Shown: positions 8,826 to 21,015, numbered from the stretch's first letter. The stretch: DNA of 64,000 nt from Phenylobacterium sp. LH3H17 (GCF_024298925.1 NZ_CP101283.1:1116001-1180000), one strand, 5' to 3'. Notes: generated by a model from the sequence alone, not told the origin. Program-made: numbers and translations.

Positions 8826-9425
8826 TCAAGCGCCGGGGCGCAGACCCTTGGCGAGCGCGCCGTTCATGTGGCGATGCAGGCCGCGCGCGGTCCCCGCCGG
8901 CAACTTTCCGGCCAGCTCCAGCCCGACCGCGCCATGGGCGGCGGCCCAGAACATGCGGCCGATCTCCTCCGGGTCGCCGGCCAGGATGCCCTCGGCGATC
9001 AGGTCCTTGACGTAGGATGTCTGGGTCGCCCGCGCGCGCAGGGCGGCGGCCACCAGGTCGGGATAGTTCTCCTCGTGCGGCTGGTTCAGATCGAACATGG
9101 CCTTGTAGGTCTGGGGATGCTCGAAGGCGAAGGTCACATAGGCCTCGCCCACCGCCGCGCCCTTGGCCCGGACGCCCCTGGCCGAGGCGTAGGCGCCCTC
9201 CAGGGCGTCGGCGAAACGGTTGAACCCATTGGTCCGCACGGCGGCCAGGATATCTTCCTTGTCCGCGAAATACCGGTACGGGGTCATGGGGCTGACCCCC
9301 AGCTCGGCGGCCAGCTGGCGCATGGTCACGGCGTCCGGACCCTTCTCCGCGAACAGCTTCTCGGCCACCTCGCAAAGGCGTTCGCGGAAGTCGGCGACAT
9401 CGGACTCGGACAGGACGCGGGGCAT
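8826..9425 (-). CDS. TetR/AcrR family transcriptional regulator
   Basis: This 199-residue protein has an N-terminal TetR helix-turn-helix (about 10-60: AEKLFAEKGPDAVTMRQLAAELGVSPM, written here in parts: AEKLFAEKGPD and AAELGVSPMTPYRYFADKED). The C-terminal ligand domain is of the WHG/TetR_C type (AYVTFAFEHPQTYKAMFDL). TetR proteins normally repress neighbouring genes and let go when they bind a pathway compound. It sits between the epoxide hydrolase (same strand, downstream) and the DUF2855 / carotenoid oxygenase unit (opposite strand). A 24-bp palindrome at 9468-9491 lies in the divergent gap, which fits one regulator controlling both arms. Confidence 0.9.
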   Translation of the reverse strand: MPRVLSESDVADFRERLCEVAEKLFAEKGPDAVTMRQLAAELGVSPMTPYRYFADKEDILAAVRTNGFNRFADALEGAYASARGVRAKGAAVGEAYVTFAFEHPQTYKAMFDLNQPHEENYPDLVAAALRARATQTSYVKDLIAEGILAGDPEEIGRMFWAAAHGAVGLELAGKLPAGTARGLHRHMNGALAKGLRPGA

Positions 9426-9467
9426 TCATGGACTCAGGCAAAGAAATCGCTTGCCCAGGCCTAGCTC

Positions 9468-9491
9468 TTACGTAATAAATTTACAACGTAA
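9468..9491. promoter_or_regulatory. 24-bp palindrome, probable TetR operator
   Basis: Outer arms TTACGT (9468-9473) and ACGTAA (9486-9491) and the central TAAATTTA (9476-9483) share one centre (9479.5), so 10 of 12 base pairs are symmetric. The stretch is AT-rich, lies in the short gap between the divergent TetR gene (start 9425) and DUF2855 gene (start 9516 or 9501), and has the size of a TetR-family operator. Assignment to this regulator is an inference from position. Confidence 0.65.
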
Positions 9492-9515
9492 AAAGGCGAC
9501 ATGGAGCGCGACACG

Positions 9516-10565
9516 ATGGCTGCCTGGGACATCCTGGTCGATCGCAAGGACCTTCGCCGCATCGAAAAGCGCCCAGCGCCCGATCCCTCGCCGCTTGCCG
9601 ATGGCGAGGCGCGGCTGGAGATCGAGCGGTTCGCCCTCACCGCCAACAACATCACATACGCCGTCATCGGCGACAGCTTCGGCTACTGGAAGTTCTTCCC
9701 GGCGGCGGACGGCCTGGGCCGCATCCCGGTCTGGGGCTTCGCCAAGGTCGTGGAGTCCAAGGCCGCCGAGGCGCCCGTCGGGCTGCGCCTGTTCGGCTAT
9801 CTGCCCATGTCGACCCACTTCACGGCCCGGCTGACCAAGGGACGCCACGGCTATGTCGACGCCGCGGGCCACCGCGCCGAGCTGCCGCCCACCTACAACG
9901 CTTATTCCGAGGCGCCCGCAGACGCGCTGGACGACCATCGGGCTCTGCTGCGGCCGCTGTTCATGACGTCATGGCTGCTGGACGACCTGCTGTCGGAGGA
10001 CACGTCCATGGCCTCGCTGGTGCTCTCCAGCGCCTCCAGCAAGACCGCCCTGGGCCTAGCCAGCCTGGCGCGGAAGCGCGGGGTGGAGGTCATCGGCCTG
10101 ACCTCGCCGGGCAATGCCGACAAGCTCGCGCAATTCGGTCTCTACGACCGGGTGGTGACCTATGACCAGCTCGGCAGCCTGTCGGCCAAGGCCCCGGCCG
10201 CCTATGTCGACTTCGCCGGAAATCCGCAGGTGACCCGCGCCGTGCACACCGCGTTGGGCGATAGCCTGACCCGCAGCCTGATCGTCGGGGTCACCCACTG
10301 GCAGGACGGCGGTGCGGCGGGCGACCTGCCGGGCCCGACGCCCACCCTGTTCTTCGCGCCCGACCAGATCCGCAAGCGTGCCGCCGAGTGGGGCGCCGGC
10401 GAACTTGACGCCCGGTTCGACACCGCCCTGCGCGGCTTCGTGGCCGAGGCCGACTGGCTGAAACTCAACCATCACACCGGCCCGGACGCCTTGATGGCGA
10501 CCTATGCCGACGTCCTCGAGGGCCGCGCGCGGCCCGACGAGGGCCACATCATTCGACCGGTCTAA
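9516..10565 (+). CDS. DUF2855 family protein (alcohol-dehydrogenase-like)
   Basis: This protein of 349 residues (354 if the upstream in-frame ATG at 9501 is used) matches the DUF2855 family. It starts WDILVDRKDLRRIE and has ERFALTANNITYAVIGD, GRIPVWGFAKVVES and LSSASSKTALGLASLA, the last two resembling degenerate medium-chain dehydrogenase segments. ATG 9516 is preferred because GGAG lies 9 bases upstream and homologues begin near WD. The family has no established reaction that I know of, and it lacks the zinc-ligand pattern of true alcohol dehydrogenases. It is the first gene of a probable operon with the carotenoid oxygenase (25-base gap), under the putative TetR operator. Confidence 0.85.
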   Translation: MAAWDILVDRKDLRRIEKRPAPDPSPLADGEARLEIERFALTANNITYAVIGDSFGYWKFFPAADGLGRIPVWGFAKVVESKAAEAPVGLRLFGYLPMSTHFTARLTKGRHGYVDAAGHRAELPPTYNAYSEAPADALDDHRALLRPLFMTSWLLDDLLSEDTSMASLVLSSASSKTALGLASLARKRGVEVIGLTSPGNADKLAQFGLYDRVVTYDQLGSLSAKAPAAYVDFAGNPQVTRAVHTALGDSLTRSLIVGVTHWQDGGAAGDLPGPTPTLFFAPDQIRKRAAEWGAGELDARFDTALRGFVAEADWLKLNHHTGPDALMATYADVLEGRARPDEGHIIRPV

Positions 10566-10590
10566 GCCGGCCAACCACGGGAGACGCACC

Positions 10591-11979
10591 ATGGACGGCG
10601 ACGTTCGCATAAATCCCTATCTGTCGGGAAATTTCGCCCCGGTCCGCAGCGAGGACGACTTCGACCTGGAGGTGGTGGGCGAGATCCCCGCCGGCCTCAA
10701 GGGCACTCTTTACCGCACCGGGCCCAATCCGCAGTTCGACCCGCGGGGCGACTATCACTGGTTCAGCGGCGACGGGATGATCCATGCCTTCCACGTCGAG
10801 GACGGCAAGGTGACCTATCGCAACCGCTATGTCCGCACGCCCAAGTGGGAATTGGAGAAGAGCCAGGGCCGGTCGCTGTTCGGCTCGTTCGGCAACCCGA
10901 TGACCACCGATCCCATCGCCATGGGCAAGGACAGCGGCGTGGCCAACACCAATATCGTCCATCACGCCGGCCGGCTGCTCGCCCTGGAGGAGGGGCACAT
11001 GCCCTTTGAGGTGGCCGAGCGCACCCTCGAGTCCAGGGGCTATGTCGCCGACTACCGTGGCAAGGTCACCGCCCACCCGAAGGTCGATCCCAAGACCGGC
11101 GAAATGTTCTGGTTCGGCTATGGCGTCGGCGAGATGCCGCTGTCGGCCGGGATGAGCTACGGCGTCACCGACGCCGCGGGCAAGGTGGTCCGACGTGACG
11201 ACTTCCAGGCGCCCTTCGCCGCCATGGTCCACGACTTCATGGTGACGGAGAACCACGTCCTGTTCCCGATCCTGCCGCTTACCGCCAGCCTGGAGCGGGC
11301 CATGAGCGGCAAGCCGGCCTTCGCCTGGGAGCCGGAAAAAGGCGGCCGGATGGGCGTCATGCGCCGCGACGGCGACGTCGCCTCGATCCGCTGGTTCAAT
11401 GTCGAGGCCTGCTACGTCTTCCACCCGATGAACGCCTTCGAGCAGGACGGCAAGATCATCGCCGACGTGATGCGCTACGACGCCGCGCCGCTGTTTCCCA
11501 ACGCCGACGGCTCGCCAGGCCAGAAGACCGCCGCCCGACTGGTGCGCTGGACCCTGGACCTCGACGGCGGCAGCGACGCCATCAAGGAGGAGCCCCTGGA
11601 TGACCTCGACGGGGAGTTCCCGCGTTTCGACGAGCGGCAGTCGGGGCTGGGCTACCGCCACGGCTGGTATGCGGCCGATCCCGGCGGCGCCAAGACGATC
11701 AAGCAGACCGCCATCGCCCATCTGGACCTCAAGACCGGCAAGCGCCAGGTCTATGAGCTGAACGGCGGCGACATGACCTCCGAGCCCGTGTTCACGCCCC
11801 GGTCGGCCGACGCCGCCGAGGGCGACGGGTGGGTGACCGCGGTGGTCTGGAGAGCGGCCGAGAACCGCAGCGACTTCCTGGTGTTCGAGGCCCAGGACAT
11901 CGCCAAGGGCCCCATAGCGATCGCGAAGCTGCCGCGCCGCGTACCGTTCGGCTTCCATGGCAACTGGGTCGCGGGGTAG
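10591..11979 (+). CDS. carotenoid oxygenase family protein (apocarotenoid/stilbene double-bond cleaving)
   Basis: This 462-residue protein belongs to the RPE65 / carotenoid cleavage / lignostilbene dioxygenase family, non-heme iron enzymes that split a conjugated C=C bond with O2. The four iron-binding histidines of the seven-bladed propeller are visible: H162 (TAHPKVDP), H214 (MVHDFMVTENH), H278 (VFHPMNAFEQDG) and H456 (FGFHGNW near the C-terminus). LYRTGPNPQFDP near the start is also typical. ATG 10591 is chosen over upstream frame extension because GGGAG precedes it by 8 bases. It follows DUF2855 closely and precedes a quinone reductase. The substrate could be an apocarotenoid or a lignin-derived stilbene; no beta-carotene synthesis genes are present. 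Confidence 0.9.
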   Translation: MDGDVRINPYLSGNFAPVRSEDDFDLEVVGEIPAGLKGTLYRTGPNPQFDPRGDYHWFSGDGMIHAFHVEDGKVTYRNRYVRTPKWELEKSQGRSLFGSFGNPMTTDPIAMGKDSGVANTNIVHHAGRLLALEEGHMPFEVAERTLESRGYVADYRGKVTAHPKVDPKTGEMFWFGYGVGEMPLSAGMSYGVTDAAGKVVRRDDFQAPFAAMVHDFMVTENHVLFPILPLTASLERAMSGKPAFAWEPEKGGRMGVMRRDGDVASIRWFNVEACYVFHPMNAFEQDGKIIADVMRYDAAPLFPNADGSPGQKTAARLVRWTLDLDGGSDAIKEEPLDDLDGEFPRFDERQSGLGYRHGWYAADPGGAKTIKQTAIAHLDLKTGKRQVYELNGGDMTSEPVFTPRSADAAEGDGWVTAVVWRAAENRSDFLVFEAQDIAKGPIAIAKLPRRVPFGFHGNWVAG

Positions 11980-12015
11980 GACTGCCGCTCAATCCCACGG
12001 GGTGAGCAGAGCACG

Positions 12016-12996
12016 ATGAAGGCTGTCTGGTACGACCGCACGGGTCCAGCCCGCGAGGTGCTGCAATATGGCGACCTGCCCACGCCCGTCGCGGGACAGG
12101 GGCAGGCGCTGATCCGCGTCAGGGCGTCTGGCGTCAATCCTTCGGACGTCGGCATGCGGGGCGGCGCCGGGCCCATGGCCTACCGCCGCATAACACCAAA
12201 CAGCGATGGCGCGGGCGTCGTCGAGGCGGTGGGGCCGGGCGTCTCGCAAGACTGGATCGGCAAGCGGGTCTGGTTCTACAACGGCCAGCGCAACGGCCGG
12301 GCCTTCGGCTCGGCGGCCGAATACATCGAACTCGACACCGACCTGCTGAGCGTGCTGCCAGATCAAGTGTCGTTTGCCGAGGGCGCGACCCTGGGCATCC
12401 CCTGCATGACCGCGCACCGCAGCCTGTTCGTGGCCGGCCCGATCCAGGGGCGGACTGTGCTGGTCACGGGCGGCGCCGGCGCCGTCGGCCACTACGCCGT
12501 CCAACTCGCCAAATGGGCCGGGGCGAGCGTGATCGCCACGGTCAGCTCGGCGGAGAAGGCCCAGCGGGCCAAGGCCGGCGGCGCGGACCACGTGATCGAC
12601 TACCGCACCGAGGACGTGGCCGAACGCGTGCGCGACCTCACCGCCGGGGAAGGCGTGCACCATGTGGTCGACGTCGATTTCGGCGGCAACCTAGCGGCCA
12701 CCCTGGCCTGCGTGCAGGTGAACGGCGCCATCGCCTACTACGCCACCCGCGGCGAGGCGACGCCGCAGGTCCCGGCGGGCGTCCTGATGCGGCTGAACCT
12801 CGGCGTCCACGGCGTGTTGTTGCCAACCTCGCCGCACGAGGCCAGGCGCCGCGCCCAGGCCGACATCACCCGCTGGATCGGAACCGGCGAGCGCATCCTG
12901 TCGGTGGCAGGACGTTTCCCCCTGGCCGAGTGCGCCGCGGCGCACGAACTGGTCGAGGCTGGTGGCAAGGTCGGCACCTGCGTGGTCGAGCCGTGA
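12016..12996 (+). CDS. NADPH:quinone reductase-like zinc-independent dehydrogenase
   Basis: This 326-residue enzyme belongs to the medium-chain dehydrogenase superfamily, quinone oxidoreductase branch. It begins MKAVWYDRTGPAREVL, contains SGVNPSDVGMRGG (39-50) and PCMTAHRSLF (129-138), and has the NADPH-binding loop GGAGAVG (152-158). The catalytic and structural zinc cysteine sets are absent, as in quinone reductases. It would reduce a quinone, enal or enone in the cytoplasm. It starts 36 bases after the carotenoid oxygenase and overlaps the next gene by 4 bases (GTGA), indicating an operon. An enone or aldehyde from double-bond cleavage is a plausible but unproven substrate. Confidence 0.88.
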   Translation: MKAVWYDRTGPAREVLQYGDLPTPVAGQGQALIRVRASGVNPSDVGMRGGAGPMAYRRITPNSDGAGVVEAVGPGVSQDWIGKRVWFYNGQRNGRAFGSAAEYIELDTDLLSVLPDQVSFAEGATLGIPCMTAHRSLFVAGPIQGRTVLVTGGAGAVGHYAVQLAKWAGASVIATVSSAEKAQRAKAGGADHVIDYRTEDVAERVRDLTAGEGVHHVVDVDFGGNLAATLACVQVNGAIAYYATRGEATPQVPAGVLMRLNLGVHGVLLPTSPHEARRRAQADITRWIGTGERILSVAGRFPLAECAAAHELVEAGGKVGTCVVEP

Positions 12997-13367
12997 CCAC
13001 GCCCCAGGACGCGATCCGCGCCCGCCGCAGGTTGACCAACAAGCTGATCGCAGCGCACGACGCGGCGCGCCTGCGCCCATTCCTGGCGCCCGACATGAAC
13101 CTGATTTCCGGCGAGGGCGGCCTGCTGGTCGGCGCCGAGGCGGTGCTGCAGGCCTTCGCCGCCCAGTTCAAGGATGCCAGCTTCGTCACCTATGTGCGGA
13201 CGCCCCGCGACATCATGCTGGATGCAGACGGTGCGCGCGCCGCCGAGGCCGGCGACTGGACCGCCACCTGGAAGGACGCCATGTCGTCGGGGACCTACCT
13301 GGCCGTATGGAAGAAGACCGTCGGCCAGTGGGTGATCGAGAGCGAGACCTTCGTTACGCTCGCCTAG
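12993..13367 (+). CDS. SnoaL/NTF2-like small protein (DUF4440-type)
   Basis: This 124-residue protein starts at GTG 12993, overlapping the TGA of the quinone reductase, so it is translationally coupled. It shows the cone-shaped NTF2-like pattern: an N-terminal helix (LTNKLIAAHDAARLRPFL), a short strand (NLISGEGGLLVGAEAVLQ) and C-terminal strands ending GTYLAVWKKTVGQWVIES. Family members act as polyketide cyclases, isomerases or ligand-binding proteins, and many have no known function. Placement as the last gene of the TetR-controlled unit suggests an isomerase or binding role in the same pathway. The assignment to the fold is good; the function is unknown. Confidence 0.75.
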   Translation: MTTPQDAIRARRRLTNKLIAAHDAARLRPFLAPDMNLISGEGGLLVGAEAVLQAFAAQFKDASFVTYVRTPRDIMLDADGARAAEAGDWTATWKDAMSSGTYLAVWKKTVGQWVIESETFVTLA

Positions 13368-13404
13368 AGTGGCCTGTCACGCACGCATCGCATGGCCTTG
13401 AGCC

Positions 13405-14202
13405 CTAGCCGAAGAGCTTGGCCAGCAGGCCGCCGCGCCGCGCGGGCGGGACATCGCCCGACAGGTCGGGAACGCCGAGCTTCCGTGAGACCAGCACCTC
13501 AATGTACTCCGCCTGGATGCCGCGACCCGGGTCGTCGATGGTCCAGATGGTGGTCGAGAGCCCGCTGTGGCGGTCCCAGTACGCGGCGATGTCGTAGCCC
13601 CAGTCGACGGTGACCAGCGATCCGTTGGGATCCATGGGATTGCCGTGGAACACGGGCTCCAGCAGGTGCTCGACGCTGCCGTCGGCCCTGCGCCGCGCGC
13701 GGCGGACCGAGGGCTTTTCCTTGTTCACGATCGGCACGGTGCAGATGTGCAGGCCGCCCGGCTTCAAGGTGCGGGCGATCTCGGCCAGGGCGCGGTCGGG
13801 GGCGAAGACGTGCTCCATCACGTCCTGGGTGACCACCAGGTCGAAGCTCTCGTCGGCGAAGGTCTGCGCCTCCAGGTCCTCGGAACGCCAGCCGCCTGTC
13901 TTGTGCGTCGAGCCCCAGGGGATCGACGGATCGTACTGGCTGGACAGGTAGCCAGGCGCCTGGTCGGCCAGGCGGCGGCTGGCCGCGGTGCCGGGCGAGC
14001 TCTCGTGGATCTTCAGCCCCCGCCAGTTCGGCCGCAGCTGGCTCAGGACGGAGAACAGCGCCCGCTCACGCGGCTGGGCGTTGCAGGTCAGGCAGAGATA
14101 GTGGTCGCGCAGCCATTCGTCCTTCGAGGCGAAGGTCGAGGCCTGCTCGCAGACCGGGCAGAAACCCTCGACCTTCAGGACGTAGCCGTCCCTGTCCGGC
14201 AT
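13405..14202 (-). CDS. class I SAM-dependent methyltransferase with N-terminal zinc-ribbon
   Basis: This 265-residue protein begins with a probable zinc-binding motif, CPVC (15-18) and CLTC (37-40). A Methyltransf_11-type domain follows: the SAM segment (KIHESSPGTAASRRL), FDLVVTQDVMEHVFAPDRAL and LKPGGLHICTVP. This arrangement is seen in methyltransferases acting on sugars or surface polymers, but the substrate here is unknown. Its ATG immediately follows the secA stop codon (14203-14205) on the same strand, so it is probably the second gene of a secA operon. A few bases separate its stop from the convergent SnoaL-like gene. Confidence 0.82.
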   Translation of the reverse strand: MPDRDGYVLKVEGFCPVCEQASTFASKDEWLRDHYLCLTCNAQPRERALFSVLSQLRPNWRGLKIHESSPGTAASRRLADQAPGYLSSQYDPSIPWGSTHKTGGWRSEDLEAQTFADESFDLVVTQDVMEHVFAPDRALAEIARTLKPGGLHICTVPIVNKEKPSVRRARRRADGSVEHLLEPVFHGNPMDPNGSLVTVDWGYDIAAYWDRHSGLSTTIWTIDDPGRGIQAEYIEVLVSRKLGVPDLSGDVPPARRGGLLAKLFG

Positions 14203-16962
<2,760 letters not shown>

Positions 16963-17110
16963 GGGAAAATATTCCGGATAATGCGGGAGGGGCCCGGCGC
17001 GGCTCTTTAAGCCCTTCGCCTGCCCGGAGATTCCGCTCTTTTCAGGGCGCGCGAGACTTAAGCAGGCGCCCCCCAAGTGTCAACGCGGCGACTGCTCACA
17101 CGCGAATACG

Positions 17111-17138
17111 AAAAGGCCCTCCCCGCGAGGGGAGGGCC
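17111..17138 (-). terminator. Rho-independent terminator after thiolase gene
   Basis: A 10-bp perfect stem (17115-17124 / 17129-17138, loop GCGA) is followed on the minus strand by TTTTCG. It lies just past the thiolase stop at 17164 and separates it from secA. Confidence 0.85.
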
Positions 17139-17163
17139 GATCCGGTCCGACAATGTCGGTTGC

Positions 17164-18339
17164 TTAGTTATAGACCTCGAACAGGCCCGCGCCGCCCATG
17201 CCGCCGCCGATGCACATCGAGACCACGGCCCACTTGGCCTTGCGGCGCTGGCCTTCCTGCAGGACGTGGCCCGCCAGACGCGCGCCGGTCATGCCGAAGG
17301 GGTGGCCGATGGCGATGGAGCCGCCGTTGACGTTGTACTTCTCCGGGTCGATGCCCAGGAAGTCGCGGGCGTAGACGCACTGGCTGGCGAAGGCCTCGTT
17401 CAGCTCCCACAGGTCGATGTCGGAGATCTTCAGGCCGTGGCGCTCCAACAGGCGCGGAATGGCGAAGACCGGGCCGATGCCCATTTCGTCGGGCGCGCAA
17501 CCGGCGACGGCCCAGCCCTTGAAGGCGCCGAGGGGTGAGAGACCGGCCTTCTCGGCGGCCTTGGAGTCCATCAGCACCACGGCGGCGGCGCCGTCGGAGA
17601 GCTGGCTGGCGTTGCCCGCGGTGATGAACTTGCCTTCGCCGCGCACGGGCTGGAGCTTCTGCAGGCCTTCCAGGGTGGTGTCGACGCGGTTGCACTCGTC
17701 GCGATCGACCACGTAGTCGACGACGCTTTCTTCCTTCGTCTCTTTGTTGACGACCTTCATCTTGGACTTCATCGGGACGATTTCGTTGGCGAACTTGCCG
17801 CCCTGCTGGGCCGCGGCCATGCGGCGCTGGCTTTCCAGGCTGTACTCGTCCTGGGCCTCGCGGCTGACCTTGTAGCGTTCGGCCACGATGTCGGCGGTAT
17901 CGATCATCGGCATGAAGATGGCCGGATATTCCGAGACCAGGCGGGGATCGACATTGTCCTTGCCGGCGCCGCCGCCGGGAATGCTGATCGACTCAACCCC
18001 GCCGGCCACGACCACGTCGGCGCCGTCGTTGCGGATGTAGTTGGCCGCAGTCGAGATCGTGTTCAGGCCCGACGAGCAGAAGCGATTGATGGTGACGCCG
18101 GAGGTGGTGATCGGCAGGCCGGCCAGCAGGCCCACCTGACGGCCCAGGTTGCCCGCGCCGTGCGAGACGTTGCCCATGACCACGTCTTCGACCCTCGCCT
18201 TGTCGAGGCCGGAGCGCTCGACCGCGTGCTTCACCGCATGCGCGCCCATCGACATGGTCGGCGTCATGTTGAACCCGCCACGGCCGGACTTGGCCAAGCC
18301 CGTACGGGCATAAGAAACGATTACGGCTTCACGCGTCAT
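17164..18339 (-). CDS. acetyl-CoA C-acyltransferase (thiolase)
   Basis: This 391-residue protein is a thiolase. The nucleophilic cysteine C88 lies in NRFCSSGL, H346 in [14 protein letters not shown], and the second cysteine C376 in SMCIGGGMG. It would catalyse reversible acyl-CoA plus acetyl-CoA / beta-ketoacyl-CoA cleavage in fatty-acid oxidation or the reverse condensation. The start ATG 18339 has a strong GGGAGG 8 bases upstream; the frame continues upstream without conservation. It is monocistronic, with its own terminator. Whether it serves degradation (FadA-like) or acetoacetyl-CoA synthesis (PhaA-like) cannot be decided; no partner FadB or PhaB is adjacent. Confidence 0.92.
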   Translation of the reverse strand: MTREAVIVSYARTGLAKSGRGGFNMTPTMSMGAHAVKHAVERSGLDKARVEDVVMGNVSHGAGNLGRQVGLLAGLPITTSGVTINRFCSSGLNTISTAANYIRNDGADVVVAGGVESISIPGGGAGKDNVDPRLVSEYPAIFMPMIDTADIVAERYKVSREAQDEYSLESQRRMAAAQQGGKFANEIVPMKSKMKVVNKETKEESVVDYVVDRDECNRVDTTLEGLQKLQPVRGEGKFITAGNASQLSDGAAAVVLMDSKAAEKAGLSPLGAFKGWAVAGCAPDEMGIGPVFAIPRLLERHGLKISDIDLWELNEAFASQCVYARDFLGIDPEKYNVNGGSIAIGHPFGMTGARLAGHVLQEGQRRKAKWAVVSMCIGGGMGGAGLFEVYN

Positions 18340-18492
18340 GGAAATATCCTCCCTGAAAATATAGAGCCCCCGACGTTCGTCATGGGGTTTGGCGCCAATC
18401 TTGATCGGCGGCGACCTTTGCATCCCGGGCGCGAAATGGCTAGGGACGGGCGGGCCCTCCAGTCCGGTTTTTGCATTCGAGGTATGGTCCCC

Positions 18493-19476
18493 ATGGCGCA
18501 CCCGGCCTTCCGTCGTGTCCCGCACGCCCTTGGCGCCGTCGCGGTCATGCTGGTCGCCAGCATCATGCTGGCGGCCTGCACCAGCCAGACCGGGGCCGAG
18601 CGACCGCCGGAGCCCGGCGACGCGGCGGTGGCAAAGGTCGACGGCAAGACCGTGTGGACCTCCGACGTCAAGCGCGAGGCGGTCGCCCAGGGCCTGATCG
18701 GCGAGGGCGAGCCCCTGGACGCCTCCTCCGACCTGTTCCGCCGCGTGCTGGACGAGGTTGTCGACCAGAAGCTGCTGGCCACCGAGGCGCTGAAGCGCAA
18801 GCTGGACAAGGATCCGATCGCCCAGAAGCGGCTGGCCGCGGCGCGCGAGCGCATCCTGGGCGACATGCTGGTGGAGAGCGTGGTCTCCGACGCCGTCAAC
18901 GACAACGCCATCCGCGGGCTCTACCAGGAGCAGCTGAAGCTGGCAAAGCAGTCGGAGGAGATCCGCGCCCGCCAGATCGTGGTGGCGACCCAGGTGGACG
19001 CCGAGGCGATCAAGAAGCTGCTGACCACCGGCGCCTCCTTCGAGGCTCTGGCCATGGAGCGCTCGACCGACGCGGCCACCCGCTTCAACGGCGGCGATCT
19101 CGGCTATTTCACCACCGACGTCATGCCCGAGGCCTATGAGGCCAATCTCAAGACCGCCAAGACCGGCGAGGTGGTCGGCCCCTTCGCGGTCGACGGCGGC
19201 TTCGCGGTGGTCAAGGTCGAGGACCGGCGGTTGGAGCAGCCGATCACGCTTGAGTCCGCCCGGCCGCAGATCGTCCGCTTCCTGACCTATGACCAGGTGC
19301 GTGACCTGCTCGAGAAACTGCGCAGCCGCGCCAAGATCCAGACCCTGATCCGCGCGCCGCAGGACGTGCCCGGCCAGCCCAAGGAGCCCGCCGACGCGCC
19401 CAAGGCCGCGCCCGCCGCCCCGGCTGCCGCGACGCCCGCCCCCAAGGCTCCTCCCGCCAAGGCCGCCGCGAAATGA
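18493..19476 (+). CDS. PpiC-type peptidyl-prolyl isomerase lipoprotein
   Basis: This protein of about 327 residues has a lipoprotein signal ([13 protein letters not shown], lipobox LAAC followed by TS), an N-terminal chaperone helix region ([19 protein letters not shown]) and a parvulin domain ([36 protein letters not shown]). This fits SurA/PrsA/PpiD-like folding helpers in the periplasm. The C-terminal ~45 residues are an Ala-Pro-Lys-rich tail of low complexity. ATG 18493 is preferred over 18484, which has no space for a ribosome site after GAGG (18479-18482). Its stop overlaps the argJ start by 4 bases. The secA-PPIase-argJ order recurs in alphaproteobacteria as I recall it, though the thiolase separates secA here. 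Confidence 0.85.
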   Translation: MAHPAFRRVPHALGAVAVMLVASIMLAACTSQTGAERPPEPGDAAVAKVDGKTVWTSDVKREAVAQGLIGEGEPLDASSDLFRRVLDEVVDQKLLATEALKRKLDKDPIAQKRLAAARERILGDMLVESVVSDAVNDNAIRGLYQEQLKLAKQSEEIRARQIVVATQVDAEAIKKLLTTGASFEALAMERSTDAATRFNGGDLGYFTTDVMPEAYEANLKTAKTGEVVGPFAVDGGFAVVKVEDRRLEQPITLESARPQIVRFLTYDQVRDLLEKLRSRAKIQTLIRAPQDVPGQPKEPADAPKAAPAAPAAATPAPKAPPAKAAAK

Positions 19477-20939
19477 CCCGCAAGCCCGTGAGCAAGCCCG
19501 CCGCCGCCAAGACGGCCAAGAAGCCCCCCGCCGGCAAGGCGCGGGACGGCGCGTCCATCCCCGCCGAGGTGGTCGAGTCCATCGAACGCGCCCTGGATCC
19601 GCTGACCAGCGCCCTGAAGCGCGCGGCGCTGAAGCGGTCCGACAGGCAGGCCAGCCAGTTCACCGAGAAGAAGCCGACGGTCGAGCCCCCGGTCGCCAAA
19701 GGCGCCCTGCCGGTCTCGCCGCTTGCCGTGCCGTTCCCCAAGATCCCGCCGATCCCGGGGGTCCAGCTCGCCACCGGCCGGGCGGGGTTCTACAAGCACG
19801 ACCGCGAGGACCTGCTGGTCATGAGGTTCGCGAAGGGCACGTCGGCGGCCGGGGTCTTCACCCGCCACGGCATCGGCTCGGCGCCGGTCGACTGGTGCAA
19901 GAAGCATCTGGAGATGACCAAGGGCGCCGATGTCCGCGCCCTGGTGGTCAACGCCGGCTGCGCCAACTCCTTCACCGGCAAGCCGGGCGCCGACGCCGTG
20001 CGCCGGGTGGCCTCGGCCGTGGCCAAGCGCTTCGACTGCCGCCAGCGCGACGTGATGGTGGCCTCCACCGGCGTGATCGGCGTGCTGCTGGACGACGGCA
20101 AGATCACCCATCGCCTGCCCGAGGTGGAAAGCCGGCTGATCGACGACGGCTGGGCCGGGGCGGCCAACGCCATCATGACCACCGACACCTTCCCCAAGGG
20201 CGCCTACGCCGAGGCGACGATCGACGGCGAGAAGGTGCGCATCGCGGGGATCTGTAAGGGATCAGGCATGATCGCGCCGGACATGGCGACCATGCTGGCC
20301 TTCGTGGCCACGGACGCGGCCATCTCGCCCACGGCGCTGCAGAACCTTGCCAGCCTCTACACGCGGACCACCTTCAACTGCGTGACCGTGGACGGCGACC
20401 GTTCGACCAACGACACCTTGCTGCTGTTCGCCACCGGCCAGTCCGGCGCCCCGAACATCGCCCGCGCGGGCGACAAGCGCCTGGCCGACTTCCGCGACAA
20501 GCTGGAGGCCGTTCTGCTTGACCTGGCCCTGCAGCTGGTCCGCGACGGGGAAGGGGCCTCCAAGTTCGTCAAGATCACCGTGACCGGCGCTGAGAGCCCG
20601 GCCTCGGCCCGCAAGATCGCCCGCACCATCGCCGAGAGCCCGCTCGTCAAGACCGCCTTCGCCGGCGAGGACGCCAACTGGGGCCGCATCGTCATGGCCG
20701 TGGGCCGGGCCGACGAGCCCATCGACCGCGACCGGGTCAGCGTGAAGTTCGGACCCATGGTCGCCGCCCAGGACGGGCTCATCTCGCCCACCTATGACGA
20801 GGCCAAGATGAGCGCCTACATGAAGAACCAGGAGCTGGAGGTCGCCGTCGACGTCGGCGTCGGCAAGGGCTCGGCCACCGTCTGGACCTGCGACCTGACC
20901 AAGCAGTACGTGGCCATCAACGGTGATTACCGCTCCTGA
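19473..20939 (+). CDS. argJ: bifunctional glutamate N-acetyltransferase / amino-acid acetyltransferase ArgJ with N-terminal extension
   Basis: ArgJ recycles the acetyl group from N-acetylornithine to glutamate in arginine synthesis. The self-cleavage site is visible as DMATMLAF, with nucleophile T273, and GSGMIAPDM precedes it. The conserved core starts at about residue 81 ([20 protein letters not shown]). Residues 1-80 are a Lys/Ala/Pro-rich extension ([19 protein letters not shown]) not found in ordinary ArgJ of about 400 residues. The ATG at 19473 overlaps the upstream stop (ATGA), which favours the long form. No ATG lies nearer the core; GTG codons do. The acetyltransferase assignment is secure; the role of the extension is unknown. 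Confidence 0.93.
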   Translation: MTRKPVSKPAAAKTAKKPPAGKARDGASIPAEVVESIERALDPLTSALKRAALKRSDRQASQFTEKKPTVEPPVAKGALPVSPLAVPFPKIPPIPGVQLATGRAGFYKHDREDLLVMRFAKGTSAAGVFTRHGIGSAPVDWCKKHLEMTKGADVRALVVNAGCANSFTGKPGADAVRRVASAVAKRFDCRQRDVMVASTGVIGVLLDDGKITHRLPEVESRLIDDGWAGAANAIMTTDTFPKGAYAEATIDGEKVRIAGICKGSGMIAPDMATMLAFVATDAAISPTALQNLASLYTRTTFNCVTVDGDRSTNDTLLLFATGQSGAPNIARAGDKRLADFRDKLEAVLLDLALQLVRDGEGASKFVKITVTGAESPASARKIARTIAESPLVKTAFAGEDANWGRIVMAVGRADEPIDRDRVSVKFGPMVAAQDGLISPTYDEAKMSAYMKNQELEVAVDVGVGKGSATVWTCDLTKQYVAINGDYRS

Positions 20940-21015
20940 CCGGCCGCGTTGGCCAGTGTGGAGTGAGCCCTGACCCGCCTCCCCCCCTGCCGGAGAAGGA
21001 TGAGTTGGCTCGTCT

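Noticed and set aside
16963..17076. N-terminal extension of the secA frame
   Set aside because: The residues show no SecA similarity, and TTG 16962 gives the family-typical N-terminus.
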